Below, piece after piece: positions 1-7,992 of a stretch of 11,838 bases of DNA. The notes under the pieces are model-generated. The model did no database searches. It was not told the origin of the DNA and worked only from the letters and a program-made list of their open reading frames with translations. This DNA is from Bacteroidales bacterium. GTDB lineage: Bacteria; Bacteroidota; Bacteroidia; Bacteroidales; Dysgonomonadaceae. The stretch lies in the NCBI GenBank assembly GCA_012518155.1, contig JAAYTC010000042.1:1-11838 (forward strand), given 5' to 3'. The position numbers and the translations under genes are program-made. The stretch's first letter is position 1. Each line of letters begins with the position of its first letter.

Positions 1-60
1 ATCTATCTCATCAATAGATAATTTAATGTCATATAGAGACTTAAGCGCTTTCTCGTCCAT
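1..60 (-). CDS. hepT: HepT-like toxin, N-terminal fragment (runs off the window)
   Basis: Only the first 20 codons are present, starting from an ATG at 58-60 (minus strand) and continuing past base 1. The visible peptide begins MDEKALKSLYDIKLSIDEID, which resembles the opening helix of HepT/DUF86 proteins (an acidic, helical start with an ILxxIxEIE-like pattern). HepT proteins are HEPN-domain RNases that act as the toxin of the MntA/HepT (type VII) pairs. The catalytic RxxxxxxY motif of HEPN toxins would lie beyond the window and cannot be checked. The start overlaps the end of the upstream nucleotidyltransferase gene by 20 nt, implying translational coupling. The call rests mainly on the partner gene and the overlap; the fragment alone is too short to prove the family. 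Confidence 0.6.
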   Translation of the reverse strand, partial: MDEKALKSLYDIKLSIDEID

Positions 61-352
61 AGATTAGCTTTTTATCCCGATCAACAATTTTTCTGAATAT
101 TGGATTTTTTATGGCCTGATCTTCAACAATATCTACAGTGCGATTTAAAGTTTTTTCAAGCTCATCCTTGAAATCCATGTAGTTGTCAAAATAATCATTT
201 AATTCTATCGTATCAAATAGAACCAGCATGTCAATATCACTGAACTCGTTGAAGCTATCGGTTAGGATAGAGCCAAATAGATACAACTCTTTTACCCTGT
301 ACTTTTCGCACAGTTTAATTATCACATCTTTGTTTTTGTCAACCAAATGCAT
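41..352 (-). CDS. mntA: MntA-like nucleotidyltransferase antitoxin
   Basis: A 103-residue minimal nucleotidyltransferase. Residues 23-46 read as LYLFGS followed by ten residues and then DID and a hydrophobic strand. This is the GS-x10-D-x-D signature (Gly27, Ser28, Asp39, Asp41) of MntA antitoxins and small DNA-polymerase-beta-like nucleotidyltransferases. In characterised MntA/HepT pairs, MntA neutralises HepT by transferring AMP to a tyrosine in the HEPN active site. I chose the ATG at 350-352. A longer frame opens at 436, but its extra 28 residues lie across the promoter (394-424) and look unlike the family, whereas MHLVDKNKDVIIKLCEKY is a normal start. The stop at 41-43 lies inside the next gene, the HepT-like partner. 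The gene is AT-rich compared with the macroglobulin gene. The stretch after GS (ILTDSFNEFS) lacks the ARGE-type residues common in the family, but the metal-binding aspartates are intact. Confidence 0.85.
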   Translation of the reverse strand: MHLVDKNKDVIIKLCEKYRVKELYLFGSILTDSFNEFSDIDMLVLFDTIELNDYFDNYMDFKDELEKTLNRTVDIVEDQAIKNPIFRKIVDRDKKLIYGRESA

Positions 353-393
353 AAAATTGAATATAGTCCGATGCCTGATACGTCTAATACCCT

Positions 394-424
394 GTAAATA
401 TACAACTTTCGTGGACAAATACAA
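394..424 (-). promoter_or_regulatory. Bacteroidetes-type promoter of the mntA-hepT operon
   Basis: On the minus strand, TTG (422-424) is followed after 19 nt by TATATTTAC (394-402), close to the Bacteroidetes consensus TTG-N19-21-TAnnTTTG. The start codon is about 40 nt downstream. The -7 box lies within TGTAAATATACA (393-404), a TGTA/TACA palindrome with a four-base centre, so it could also be an operator. The promoter assignment is inference from spacing and consensus; no transcript evidence is available. Confidence 0.5.
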
Positions 425-436
425 CAATAAAGGCAA

Positions 437-827
437 CCGAAAGGAGGTTTAACAAGAATATTTTTTACTTTTACAGCACGAAGAACTCGTTATGTCACAA
501 AAATCACTCTATGGGAATAATATAGGGAGACCGTTTGGGATATACTGCTAATTTAAGTTTCGCATGCATCAATTATTACAATCACAGCTAAAAACGAGGC
601 CTATAAATGTTATATGGGGCACCCGTTAGATGAAATAGGTGCGATCTGATAAGCTGTTCGAAGCGAAGCAAGTTACTTATCAGATAGCCTATAAGTCTAC
701 AACGGGTCATAAAACATTGTTAGCCGAAGATTTAGCTGTAGTTGTAGTGCATGCGAAAATTGAGCAGCTAAGTATTGAGGTGGATGTCCTTAACTGGTCC
801 TGGGTCATCGAACTAAATTTTAATCGT
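437..827. other. Gene-free stretch between mntA and the macroglobulin gene
   Basis: I find no convincing gene in these 391 bases. The upstream part (437-541) is AT-rich and featureless apart from AAAGGAGG at 440-447, which resembles a ribosome-binding site but has no start codon behind it. The middle is occupied by the large inverted repeat described separately (542-775). The last 50 bases should contain the macroglobulin promoter. The best -7 candidate is TAAATTTT (814-821), 7 of 8 to TAnnTTTG, but it has no matching TTG 19-21 nt upstream and would give an almost leaderless mRNA, so I do not call it as a promoter. Confidence 0.6.
542..775. repeat. Large imperfect inverted repeat (foldback or MITE-like element)
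   Basis: The two halves of this segment are reverse complements of each other with small gaps. From outside in, the paired blocks are ATACT (542-546) with AGTAT (771-775); TTTCGCATGCA (558-568) with its exact complement (748-758); CAGCTAAA (585-592) with TTTAGCTG (731-738); AATGTT (606-611) with AACATT (713-718); ACCCGTT (621-627) with AACGGGT (701-707); and ATCTGATAAG (644-653) with CTTATCAGAT (676-685). The 22-nt centre (654-675) contains TTCGAA. Arms of about 110 bp make this far larger than a terminator. It does not carry a transposase and the outer ends are not flanked by an obvious target duplication. It might be a non-autonomous mobile element, a long structured leader of the macroglobulin mRNA, or a decayed inverted duplication. 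Confidence 0.75.
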
Positions 828-3800
828 ATGAAACACTTATCACGTCGTTTTATCCCCGCTTTATTCGCGGCTACCTTCCTGATGTTTGCCGGCTGCACGG
901 TCAAGAGTACCAAGGAGATCGATCCCGAATTTGCCCGCTACATCTCGGCATTCACCTACGGGAATGTATCCACCGACGCGTTTGTTCAAGTTGAGCTCGC
1001 GCAGGAGGTTCCGGCGGTGGAGTTGAACGCGGAGATCGAAGAATCGCTGTTCACGTTTTCACCTTCGCTGAAAGGGCAGGCCTTCTGGGTTAACGGCAAC
1101 ACCATCCGCTTTATGCCCGAAGCGGGCCAACTACAGCCTGGAAAAGAGTATAACGTGACGTTTCACCTGGGAAAAGTGCTGAAGGTAGAGGATAAATTCC
1201 ACCAATTTCGTTTCTCGATCCGGGTGAACGAACAGAACTTCACGGCGGATATTCTTCCTTACGAGCCGATGAGCTCCTCCGACCTTACTTGGAACAGGGT
1301 GGAGGTGATGCTCCACCTCTCCAATCCCGTCGCCGCGGACGATGTGCCCAAGCTGTTCGAGGTGAAGGGCTCACGGCATCATCATGTGCAGGTCACGGCT
1401 TCTGGAGCATCTTCCTTTCGTGTACTGATCGATAGCTTACAGCGCTCCGCGAAGCTCGAGCAATACGTGGTGACCATCGATGGAAAGGCCATCGACTCCA
1501 AGAAGAAGTTGGAGCACACGGTCGACATTCCCCCCTTTTCCACCGATCACTTTGAGGTGATCGACGCCCGTGTAGTGAAGACGGGCGACCCGCATATACG
1601 GATTACTTTTAGCGATCCCGTCTCACAAAGACAGGAACTGCAAGGACTGATCGTCCCTTCGGGGGTGAATAACTTCACCTACCGGGTCGACAAAAACGTG
1701 ATCAAGCTTTACCCGGAGACCTTCCCCAGTGGGCAGGTCGACCTGCAAATCCACCAAGGAATCCAGAACATGGAGGGGCTGACATTGGAAAAAGCCTACC
1801 ATTATCAATTGCAAATCGAGAACGATAAGCCCCAGATTAAGTTCGAAAAGAGCGGCAACATCCTGCCCGACGCGGAACAGCTGTTGTTGCCCTTCAGCGC
1901 GGTGAACCTGTGGGCGGTGGATGTGCAGGTGGTGAAAATATACCAAAGCAACCTGCTTTATTACCTGCAGTCCTCCTCCCTCAACAACAACCAACCGGGG
2001 GGCGAATTACGCCGCTTTGGCCGGCTGGTAATGAAAAAGCGGTTTCGTCTCGACAGCGATAAAGCGATGGACCTCACCAAATGGAACCATTTCACCATCG
2101 ACCTCTCCGAGATGATCGAGAAAGACCCCGGGGCATTATACATGGTGCAACTTTCGATGCAAGCCGATTACTCGCTTTACCCCTGTGAGGGCATGCGGCC
2201 GAGGATCCCGGAAGAGGAGCGACTGAAACGGTTCTCGGATGAGGTGCTTTCGGATGAGGAAGAAGCGGTGTGGGACGAGACGATGCCCTATTACTACGAG
2301 CCACTCGACTGGAGCATCTACAACTGGGAAGAACGGAACGATCCCTGCAAGCCTTCCTACTTCATGAACCGGGAACGTACGGTGCAGACCTTGGTCATGG
2401 CTTCCAACGTGGGCATCATCGCAAAAGCGGGACAGGATCAAAACCTGACTGTCGCGGTGACCAATATCCTTACTACTCGCCCTATCGTGGGGGCGGGGGT
2501 GACCGTCTACAATTACCAGATGCAGGCCATCGGTTCCGGGAAGACGGACGGGAATGGCTTCACGGAGATCAATTACAAGGGAGGGCGACCGTTCGTCGTT
2601 TCCGCGACCAAAGGCGATGATATCGGCTACCTCGAAGTAAAAGAGGAGGTGTCGTTATCGCTCAGTCGCTTCGATGTGAGCGGCAAAGAGATTCAGAAAG
2701 GATTAAAGGGGTACGTCTATACCGAGCGGGGCGTTTGGCGGCCCGGAGACACTGTTTTCGTCTCCTTTATCTTGGAGGATAGAGAGCGGAAACTGCCCCA
2801 GGGGCACCCTGTCACCTTGGAGGTATACACTCCTCGTGGGCAGTTTTATCAACGGCAAGTAAAGAGCGAGGGACTGAATGGCTTCTATAGCTTTAGCGTG
2901 GCGACGGACCCTGCCGTGGAGACCGGCATGTGGCAAGCACGGGTGAAGGTGGGAGGTGCCACGTTCCACAAGTCCCTGCGAATTGAGACCATCAAGCCCA
3001 ACCGGCTGAGGGTACGGCTCGAGACCGACTCCATCATTGATGCTTCGGGAGGAGTGATCACCGGGCGGCTCACCTCGCGCTGGTTGCATGGAGCACCCGC
3101 TTCGAACTTGAAAGCGGAGGTAGACCTCACGCTCGTTGCTTCCGATAACCCGTTCCAGGGCTACCTCGGCTACACGTTCAATAACCCGGTGGTGAAATTC
3201 GAGACGAGCCGCACGAAGGTCTTCGAGGGAGTCTTAGATGCCTCCGGGGCGGCCACTGTGAACGCTAAAGTGCCGGTCGCCGAAAACGCGCCGGGGATGC
3301 TGCGAGGGAACATTCTTTCGAGGGTCTACGAAGGAGGCGGCGATATGAGCTTCTACGGGCAAACGGTCTATTACTCTCCCTATCGTACCTACGTGGGAGT
3401 GAAAGCCCCTTCCGCGCGCGCCGGCGAATTCCTGGAGACCGACACGCCCATTGCATTTGATGTGGTTACCGTGGACGCGTACGGCCGACCGGTCGCCGGT
3501 AACGTGGAATACAGCGTCTACAAGCTCAATTGGAGCTGGTGGTGGAACAGCGCCGGGGAAGACCTGGGTGCTTACGTGAACAACACCGCGGCCAACGTGG
3601 TGGCCACGGGAGAAGCTGCCTTGTCGAACGGCAAGGGTAAGATCAATTTCCAGGTGGATTATCCCGACTGGGGACGTTACCTGCTCTTGGTGAAGGACCG
3701 GTCGGGTAACCATGCCGCGGGCACCATCTTCTATGTCGACTGGCCATCATGGCGGGGACGTTCCGCGAAGAGCGATCCCGAGGGGCTGACCATGTTGTCG

Positions 3801-6398
3801 TTCTCCACCGATAAACCGTCGTACGACGTGGGCGAGGAGGCAACGGTGATTATCCCCAAAAGCTCCGAAGGGCGGGTACTGATCAGCATCGAAAACGGGT
3901 CGGGTATCCTCCAACGAGAATGGGTAGAAACATCCGCCAAAGAGGATACCAAATTCAGCATCAAGGTGACCGATAAGATGGCACCCAACTTCTACGTGTT
4001 CGCCACCATGCTGCAACCGCACGAGCAGACAGTGAACGACCTTCCCATCCGTATGTACGGGGTGATTAACGTGGGCGTAGAGAACCGGAACAGCATTCTC
4101 GAGCCGGTCATCCGTATGCCGGACGCGCTTCAACCGGAGAAGGAGTTTACCGTATCGGTATCGGAGAAAACCGGAAAACCGATGACCTACACCTTGGCGA
4201 TCGTGGACGAGGGGCTGCTTGACCTCACCGCGTTCAAGACCCCCAACGCGTGGGACGAGTTTTATGCCCGAGAAGCGTTAGGTGTACGCACTTGGGACCT
4301 GTTCGACCGTGTCTTGGGAGCCCATAGCGGCACGATGGGTCCGCTGTTAGGCATCGGTGGGGACGAGGCCTTGAACCCGTCGAACGACAACGTGAATCGT
4401 TTTAAACCCATTGTCCAATTTATCGGTCCCTTTGCCTTGAAGGGTGGCGAGGCTAAAACGCATACCCTACGCCTTCCCCAGTACGTGGGATCCGTCCGGG
4501 TGATGGTGGTTGCCGGTGGCGACGGGGCGTATGGCAACGCGGAGAAGACGGTGGCGGTGAAGAGCGACCTGATGACGCTTTCTACTCTTCCCAGGGTACT
4601 GGGGCCGGACGAGGAGGTGTGGCTTCCGGTGAACGTTTTCGCGCAGAACAACGTGCGGAACGTGAAGGTTTCTATCCAGACGAAAGGATTGCTTAAACCA
4701 ACGGACGGGACTACCAAGAGCATCTCATTTGACAAATCGGGCGACGATATCCTGTTCTTTAAACTTCAATCCGGGGCGGAAACCGGGGCGGAACAAGTGG
4801 TGATAAAGGCCTCGGGGAACGGTGTCACGTTCACCGAAACCATCGACATCGCGATACGCAATCCCAACACACCCACCGTGATTACACGGGCACGACTGGT
4901 CGAACCGGGCGAGTCGGTCACACTGGATATTGAGACCGACGGGGTGGATCCGGAAGACTGGGCTACCCTCGAGCTCTCCCGCTTGCCGAGCGTCAATTTT
5001 AGTCGAAACATGAACTACTTGATGGAATATCCCCACGGTTGTACCGAGCAGATCACTTCGCAAGCGTTCCCTATCCTCTATATCGAGGCGTTTACCACGC
5101 TGAACGAAGAGCAAAAACAGCGGATGACCGCGAAAGTAGACGAGGTGATCCGGCAACTCTCTTCTCGGCAGCTGGCCGATGGCGGTTTCATGTTCTGGTA
5201 CGGCGATGCCTACTCGTCCGAATGGGCTACCACCTACGCGGGCCATTTCCTCATCGAGGCAAAGAACAGGGGATACGAGGTGCCGGAAACGGTATTGTCC
5301 CGCTGGGTGCAATTTCAACGGAGGCTCGCGCAGAACTGGCTGCCCACGAATCCCAACCGAGGATATTACTCCTATTCGATGGTCGATTTGCAGCAGGCGT
5401 ACCGGTTGTATACCTTGGCATTGAGCGGTAACGCTGAGCTGGGTGCCATGAACCGCTTGCGGGAGCTCCCGAACCTCTCCCTTCAGGGCAGGTGGCGATT
5501 GGCCGCCGCCTACGCGATAGCGGGCAGGAAAGACGTGGCGAACGGGCTTGTGTTCAATGCCTCGGACGGGGTGGATGACTACAGCTTTAATAACGATACT
5601 TACGGGAGCCCGGGACGTGACCAAGCGATGATCTTGGAGACCTACCTGTTGTTGGACAACGTGGAGAAAGCGATGCAGCTTGCCCCGTCGGTCGCCCAGT
5701 CCTTATCATCCGATTATATCTCTACGCAGACAGCGGCATTTGGATTGATCGCCATGGCCCAATTAGCGGAGAGAATCGGCAGTGGAAATATCCAAGCCGA
5801 CTGGTCGTTAAACGGTCGGCAGATGGAGCCGGTAAACACGCCCAAGGCAATTCACCAAGTGGATATCAAGCCGGAAACCCGTCTCTCGGTCGATCTCACC
5901 AACAAGGGCGAAGGGCAGCTATATGCTCGGCTATCGGCACGTACGCTTCCCGCGGCCGACGCGGATCTTGGGCCGAAGCACGGGCGGTTAAGGCTTTCGG
6001 TGCGGTACGTCGACCTCAACGGCAACCCGTTAAACGTGGAGTCGCTCCCGCAAGGGACGGAGTTCTCGGCGATCGTCACCGTCCAGAACAGCGTGGAGCA
6101 GGCGTTCACCGACTTGGCGTTGACGCAGGTCTTCCCCTCCGGGTGGGAGATCTTCAACGAGCGGATGCTCGAGGACGCTGCCTCTGCTTCCAACGTGGGC
6201 TACAATTACCGCGATATCAGGGACGATCGGGTGCTGACCTACTTTAATCTCGCTGCCGGGCAATCCAAGATCTTCCGGGTGCGGTTACAAGCGGCTTACC
6301 GAGGCAAGTATTACCTCCCGGCCGTGTCGTGCCAAGCGATGTACGCGCCCGAAGAGGAGGCCCGTAACAGCGGAGCGTGGGTCACCGTCACGGAGTGA
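828..6398 (+). CDS. Alpha-2-macroglobulin family lipoprotein with intact thioester
   Basis: An 1856-residue bacterial alpha-2-macroglobulin, a periplasmic protease trap anchored by lipid. The chosen ATG (828) opens a lipoprotein signal peptide, MKHLSRRFIPALFAATFL, ending in the lipobox MFAGC with Cys23 as the modified residue; the frame is open further upstream but runs through the inverted repeat. The order of domains matches the family: N-terminal MG/Ig-like domains, an MG2-type signature (ERGVWRPGD, near residue 633), the VDEGLLDLTAF block near residue 1126, and the thioester domain with YPHGCTEQITSQ, where Cys1405 and Gln1408 form the internal thioester (CTEQ replaces the CLEQ common in proteobacteria). 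The thioester helical domain continues through GGFMFWYGD, and the C-terminal MG10-like domain ends at WVTVTE. It is longer than the roughly 1650 residues of the E. coli protein. It is GC-rich (37 of 60 bases at 4921-4980, counted by hand). Its usual partner gene, pbpC, follows after 1.7 kb instead of directly. Confidence 0.93.
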   Translation: MKHLSRRFIPALFAATFLMFAGCTVKSTKEIDPEFARYISAFTYGNVSTDAFVQVELAQEVPAVELNAEIEESLFTFSPSLKGQAFWVNGNTIRFMPEAGQLQPGKEYNVTFHLGKVLKVEDKFHQFRFSIRVNEQNFTADILPYEPMSSSDLTWNRVEVMLHLSNPVAADDVPKLFEVKGSRHHHVQVTASGASSFRVLIDSLQRSAKLEQYVVTIDGKAIDSKKKLEHTVDIPPFSTDHFEVIDARVVKTGDPHIRITFSDPVSQRQELQGLIVPSGVNNFTYRVDKNVIKLYPETFPSGQVDLQIHQGIQNMEGLTLEKAYHYQLQIENDKPQIKFEKSGNILPDAEQLLLPFSAVNLWAVDVQVVKIYQSNLLYYLQSSSLNNNQPGGELRRFGRLVMKKRFRLDSDKAMDLTKWNHFTIDLSEMIEKDPGALYMVQLSMQADYSLYPCEGMRPRIPEEERLKRFSDEVLSDEEEAVWDETMPYYYEPLDWSIYNWEERNDPCKPSYFMNRERTVQTLVMASNVGIIAKAGQDQNLTVAVTNILTTRPIVGAGVTVYNYQMQAIGSGKTDGNGFTEINYKGGRPFVVSATKGDDIGYLEVKEEVSLSLSRFDVSGKEIQKGLKGYVYTERGVWRPGDTVFVSFILEDRERKLPQGHPVTLEVYTPRGQFYQRQVKSEGLNGFYSFSVATDPAVETGMWQARVKVGGATFHKSLRIETIKPNRLRVRLETDSIIDASGGVITGRLTSRWLHGAPASNLKAEVDLTLVASDNPFQGYLGYTFNNPVVKFETSRTKVFEGVLDASGAATVNAKVPVAENAPGMLRGNILSRVYEGGGDMSFYGQTVYYSPYRTYVGVKAPSARAGEFLETDTPIAFDVVTVDAYGRPVAGNVEYSVYKLNWSWWWNSAGEDLGAYVNNTAANVVATGEAALSNGKGKINFQVDYPDWGRYLLLVKDRSGNHAAGTIFYVDWPSWRGRSAKSDPEGLTMLSFSTDKPSYDVGEEATVIIPKSSEGRVLISIENGSGILQREWVETSAKEDTKFSIKVTDKMAPNFYVFATMLQPHEQTVNDLPIRMYGVINVGVENRNSILEPVIRMPDALQPEKEFTVSVSEKTGKPMTYTLAIVDEGLLDLTAFKTPNAWDEFYAREALGVRTWDLFDRVLGAHSGTMGPLLGIGGDEALNPSNDNVNRFKPIVQFIGPFALKGGEAKTHTLRLPQYVGSVRVMVVAGGDGAYGNAEKTVAVKSDLMTLSTLPRVLGPDEEVWLPVNVFAQNNVRNVKVSIQTKGLLKPTDGTTKSISFDKSGDDILFFKLQSGAETGAEQVVIKASGNGVTFTETIDIAIRNPNTPTVITRARLVEPGESVTLDIETDGVDPEDWATLELSRLPSVNFSRNMNYLMEYPHGCTEQITSQAFPILYIEAFTTLNEEQKQRMTAKVDEVIRQLSSRQLADGGFMFWYGDAYSSEWATTYAGHFLIEAKNRGYEVPETVLSRWVQFQRRLAQNWLPTNPNRGYYSYSMVDLQQAYRLYTLALSGNAELGAMNRLRELPNLSLQGRWRLAAAYAIAGRKDVANGLVFNASDGVDDYSFNNDTYGSPGRDQAMILETYLLLDNVEKAMQLAPSVAQSLSSDYISTQTAAFGLIAMAQLAERIGSGNIQADWSLNGRQMEPVNTPKAIHQVDIKPETRLSVDLTNKGEGQLYARLSARTLPAADADLGPKHGRLRLSVRYVDLNGNPLNVESLPQGTEFSAIVTVQNSVEQAFTDLALTQVFPSGWEIFNERMLEDAASASNVGYNYRDIRDDRVLTYFNLAAGQSKIFRVRLQAAYRGKYYLPAVSCQAMYAPEEEARNSGAWVTVTE

Positions 6399-6453
6399 AG
6401 TGTACGTGACTAAATATGAAGATCTCAGATTTAGTCACGTACATCTTCACTCC
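6392..6453. terminator. Bidirectional hairpin shared by the macroglobulin and abiEii gene ends
   Basis: GGAGTGAAG (6392-6400) plus TGTACGTGACTAAAT (6401-6415) pair perfectly with ATTTAGTCACGTACA (6429-6443) and CTTCACTCC (6445-6453). This gives a 24-bp stem with a single bulged T (6444) and a 13-nt loop (6416-6428). The convergent macroglobulin and abiEii genes both end inside it: each stop codon is the TGA of a GGAGTGAAG arm. Position and strength suggest a two-way transcription terminator, but only TTT follows on the + strand and no T-run follows on the other, so it is not a textbook intrinsic terminator. Confidence 0.7.
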
Positions 6454-7235
6454 TTTATGGAATCTATAAATTCCCCAAACCTCAAAATTTTATCGCTACT
6501 TGATTTATTGAAAAGCAAATGTTCAAAATCCTTTTGCTTTTTCTTTAAATCAACAGTTTTCAATAGTTTGGCTGTTGCCTGCTTGAACTCCTGTAAGCTA
6601 TACACTCCACAACGCTTTGCAAGAAAGTCATAATCCGGTTTTGCTTGTGCCAATAAAAACATCAAGTCGTAAAAATCACGGCCTTTGGCACGGGATAACA
6701 TGGCGGCAATTTTCATGCTGCACAAAACTCCGTCGGAAGGAACAGGAAACGGGAAAAAGAACCCGCACCCTTTGATATTTGTGATAACCGGCGGGTAAGC
6801 AATCCCTTGATCTTGACTTTCGATCTTTATTAAAAAACGTTCTTCTTTGTATCCACTCAACCCCAAGTCAAATAATAATTCCGGGAAATGGATATTGCGC
6901 CGGAAAGCGGTTAGTTTCGGGTTTTCTTTATCTTTTGCTTCTACCCGTAATCCTGAACGTTCCAAGAACTGGATTACTCCGTTTGTCATTTCAATAAATT
7001 CGACTTTCGACATATCTTTGCAATCAAAATCCAAATCTTCGGAAAACCGGTCTATCCCTTTTACCAGACGCAAGTTTGTTCCACCAATAAAAACCATTTT
7101 TTTGATGTTTGGAGTGGACGAAAGGTAATCCAGAATCATCAACTGCAGGTACTCTTTCAATATGTACTTATCGAACCCTGAATTCCCTCGGATTTGGGTT
7201 GGAAAATAATTCTTTATCTGTTCAATTTGTATCAT
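6447..7235 (-). CDS. abiEii: AbiEii/AbiGii-type nucleotidyltransferase toxin
   Basis: A 262-residue member of the AbiEii/AbiGii toxin family (PF08843, formerly DUF1814), the toxin of type IV abortive-infection modules. Family motifs are in order: FIGGTNLRL (residues 49-57, glycine-rich motif I), RFSEDLDFD (63-71, metal-binding Asp67 and Asp69), MKIAAMLSRAKGRDFYDL (174-191, containing the conserved lysines and RDFYDL block of motifs III/IV). AbiEii proteins are GTP-binding nucleotidyltransferases; related MenT toxins add nucleotides to tRNA acceptor stems, so the target here is probably RNA, but that is inference. The ATG overlaps the stop of the upstream AbiEi-like gene by 4 nt (7232-7235). 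The length is ordinary for shorter family members and no key residue is missing. The gene is AT-rich and converges on the macroglobulin gene; its last two codons and stop lie within the shared hairpin. Confidence 0.9.
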   Translation of the reverse strand: MIQIEQIKNYFPTQIRGNSGFDKYILKEYLQLMILDYLSSTPNIKKMVFIGGTNLRLVKGIDRFSEDLDFDCKDMSKVEFIEMTNGVIQFLERSGLRVEAKDKENPKLTAFRRNIHFPELLFDLGLSGYKEERFLIKIESQDQGIAYPPVITNIKGCGFFFPFPVPSDGVLCSMKIAAMLSRAKGRDFYDLMFLLAQAKPDYDFLAKRCGVYSLQEFKQATAKLLKTVDLKKKQKDFEHLLFNKSSSDKILRFGEFIDSIKE

Positions 7236-7849
7236 AATTCGTAAGTCTTAAAAAGTGATCTAATCCGATGGTCAAGTGCCTTGCTCTGAAACTTGGCGCA
7301 ATAATCCATTAGTAACTCTTTGTTTAAATCATCGTGAAGGAAATTTTCATCCAAGCGCAATTCCTCCAATTCTTGTTCGCTATTGTAGAACGAATAAAGA
7401 TACAGCAAATCAAGCAATGCCTTTTCAGGTGTGGCAAACTGTATGGTGCGGTTGTCAGCCATCGGCTTTAATTCATACCCGAATAGCAGGTTCTCTTTAA
7501 CACTCTTATAAGAGTATTCGCCGAAGTCATTGGCAAATGATGCTGTTTTTAGAGTTGTCACGCTGGTAATCTGTACTACTGCTTCCGGTATCATCCCATA
7601 GAACGCCAGTGCCGTGTGCAAGCTGATGTACGATGGGCGGTAAATACGATTAGCAAAATAAAGAGAATAGTCCGCCTTGTTTTTATATTCAGCGAATGCA
7701 AAATACCCCTGACGTAACCGGATAAGGTATCCTTTTTGAGTCCAACGGGTAAAGTTATTTCGGTCAAAATTGGGATGCCATGCATACACCTGATAGATAT
7801 TGAAGCATGCCAAATCAAAAAACTGTTTCTTAAACTCTATAAAGGTCAT
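7232..7849 (-). CDS. abiEi: AbiEi-type antitoxin with winged helix-turn-helix
   Basis: A 205-residue AbiEi-like antitoxin and likely autorepressor. Residues 1-50 form the winged helix-turn-helix, ending in the typical wing TRWTQKGYLIRLRQGYF (34-50). This is followed by YRPSYISLHTALAFYGMIPE (70-89) and FATPEKALLDLLYL (138-151), both characteristic of the AbiEi antitoxin domain (PF09407 and relatives). In studied AbiE systems AbiEi represses the operon and neutralises AbiEii without forming a stable complex, which is the type IV behaviour. The start at 7849 lies about 25 nt below a good promoter (7875-7905), and the stop overlaps the abiEii start as ATGA, implying coupling. Base composition (23 of 60 G+C at 7501-7560) is far lower than in the macroglobulin gene and pbpC, supporting separate origin. 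Confidence 0.87.
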   Translation of the reverse strand: MTFIEFKKQFFDLACFNIYQVYAWHPNFDRNNFTRWTQKGYLIRLRQGYFAFAEYKNKADYSLYFANRIYRPSYISLHTALAFYGMIPEAVVQITSVTTLKTASFANDFGEYSYKSVKENLLFGYELKPMADNRTIQFATPEKALLDLLYLYSFYNSEQELEELRLDENFLHDDLNKELLMDYCAKFQSKALDHRIRSLFKTYEL

Positions 7850-7874
7850 ATCTTTTTTTTGTTTCTATTATGCT

Positions 7875-7905
7875 GTAAATATAGTGCATATTGGAAATAA
7901 AACAA
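7875..7905 (-). promoter_or_regulatory. Promoter of the abiE operon
   Basis: On the minus strand TTG (7903-7905) precedes TATATTTAC (7875-7883) by 19 nt, the same spacing and the same -7 box as in front of mntA. The expected transcript start is about 20 nt upstream of the abiEi ATG. The assignment is from consensus and position only. Confidence 0.5.
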
Positions 7906-7932
7906 CTATTTTGAGGTAAATTAGTGCAATAT
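7875..7932. promoter_or_regulatory. Candidate AbiEi operator: paired direct repeat
   Basis: GTAAATATAGTGCA (7875-7888) recurs as GTAAATTAGTGCA (7916-7928), identical except for one missing base and starting 41 bp apart. The first copy covers the -7 box of the abiE promoter. AbiEi proteins autoregulate by binding repeated sites in their promoter, so two copies here are plausible operator sites. This is inference; known AbiEi sites are inverted repeats. Confidence 0.35.
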
Positions 7933-7992
7933 CATCGAAAATCAGAAAAAGTCTCCTTAACGAGTAGAAGGAATTTTCAATACTTATAGAGT

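Noticed and set aside
353..436. Longer mntA start at 436
   Set aside because: The extension covers the predicted promoter at 394-424 and lacks any similarity to nucleotidyltransferases.
440..447. Shine-Dalgarno-like AAAGGAGG
   Set aside because: No start codon follows at a usable distance, and Bacteroidetes genes rarely use this signal.
542..775. Integron attC recombination site
   Set aside because: The palindrome contains GTTAGAT, which resembles half of an attC core, but the outer ends do not have the RYYYAAC left and GTTRRRY right order, and no integrase or cassette array is visible.
639..827. Upstream extension of the macroglobulin reading frame (63 extra codons)
   Set aside because: It runs through the inverted repeat, does not resemble the family, and would bury the lipoprotein signal peptide that starts at 828.
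4725..5624. 299-codon open frame on the minus strand inside the macroglobulin gene
   Set aside because: It lies opposite the thioester domain coding region, is rich in Arg, Val, Gly and His as expected of an antisense shadow in GC-rich DNA, and has no recognisable domain. The same applies to the other long antisense frames in the macroglobulin gene and pbpC.
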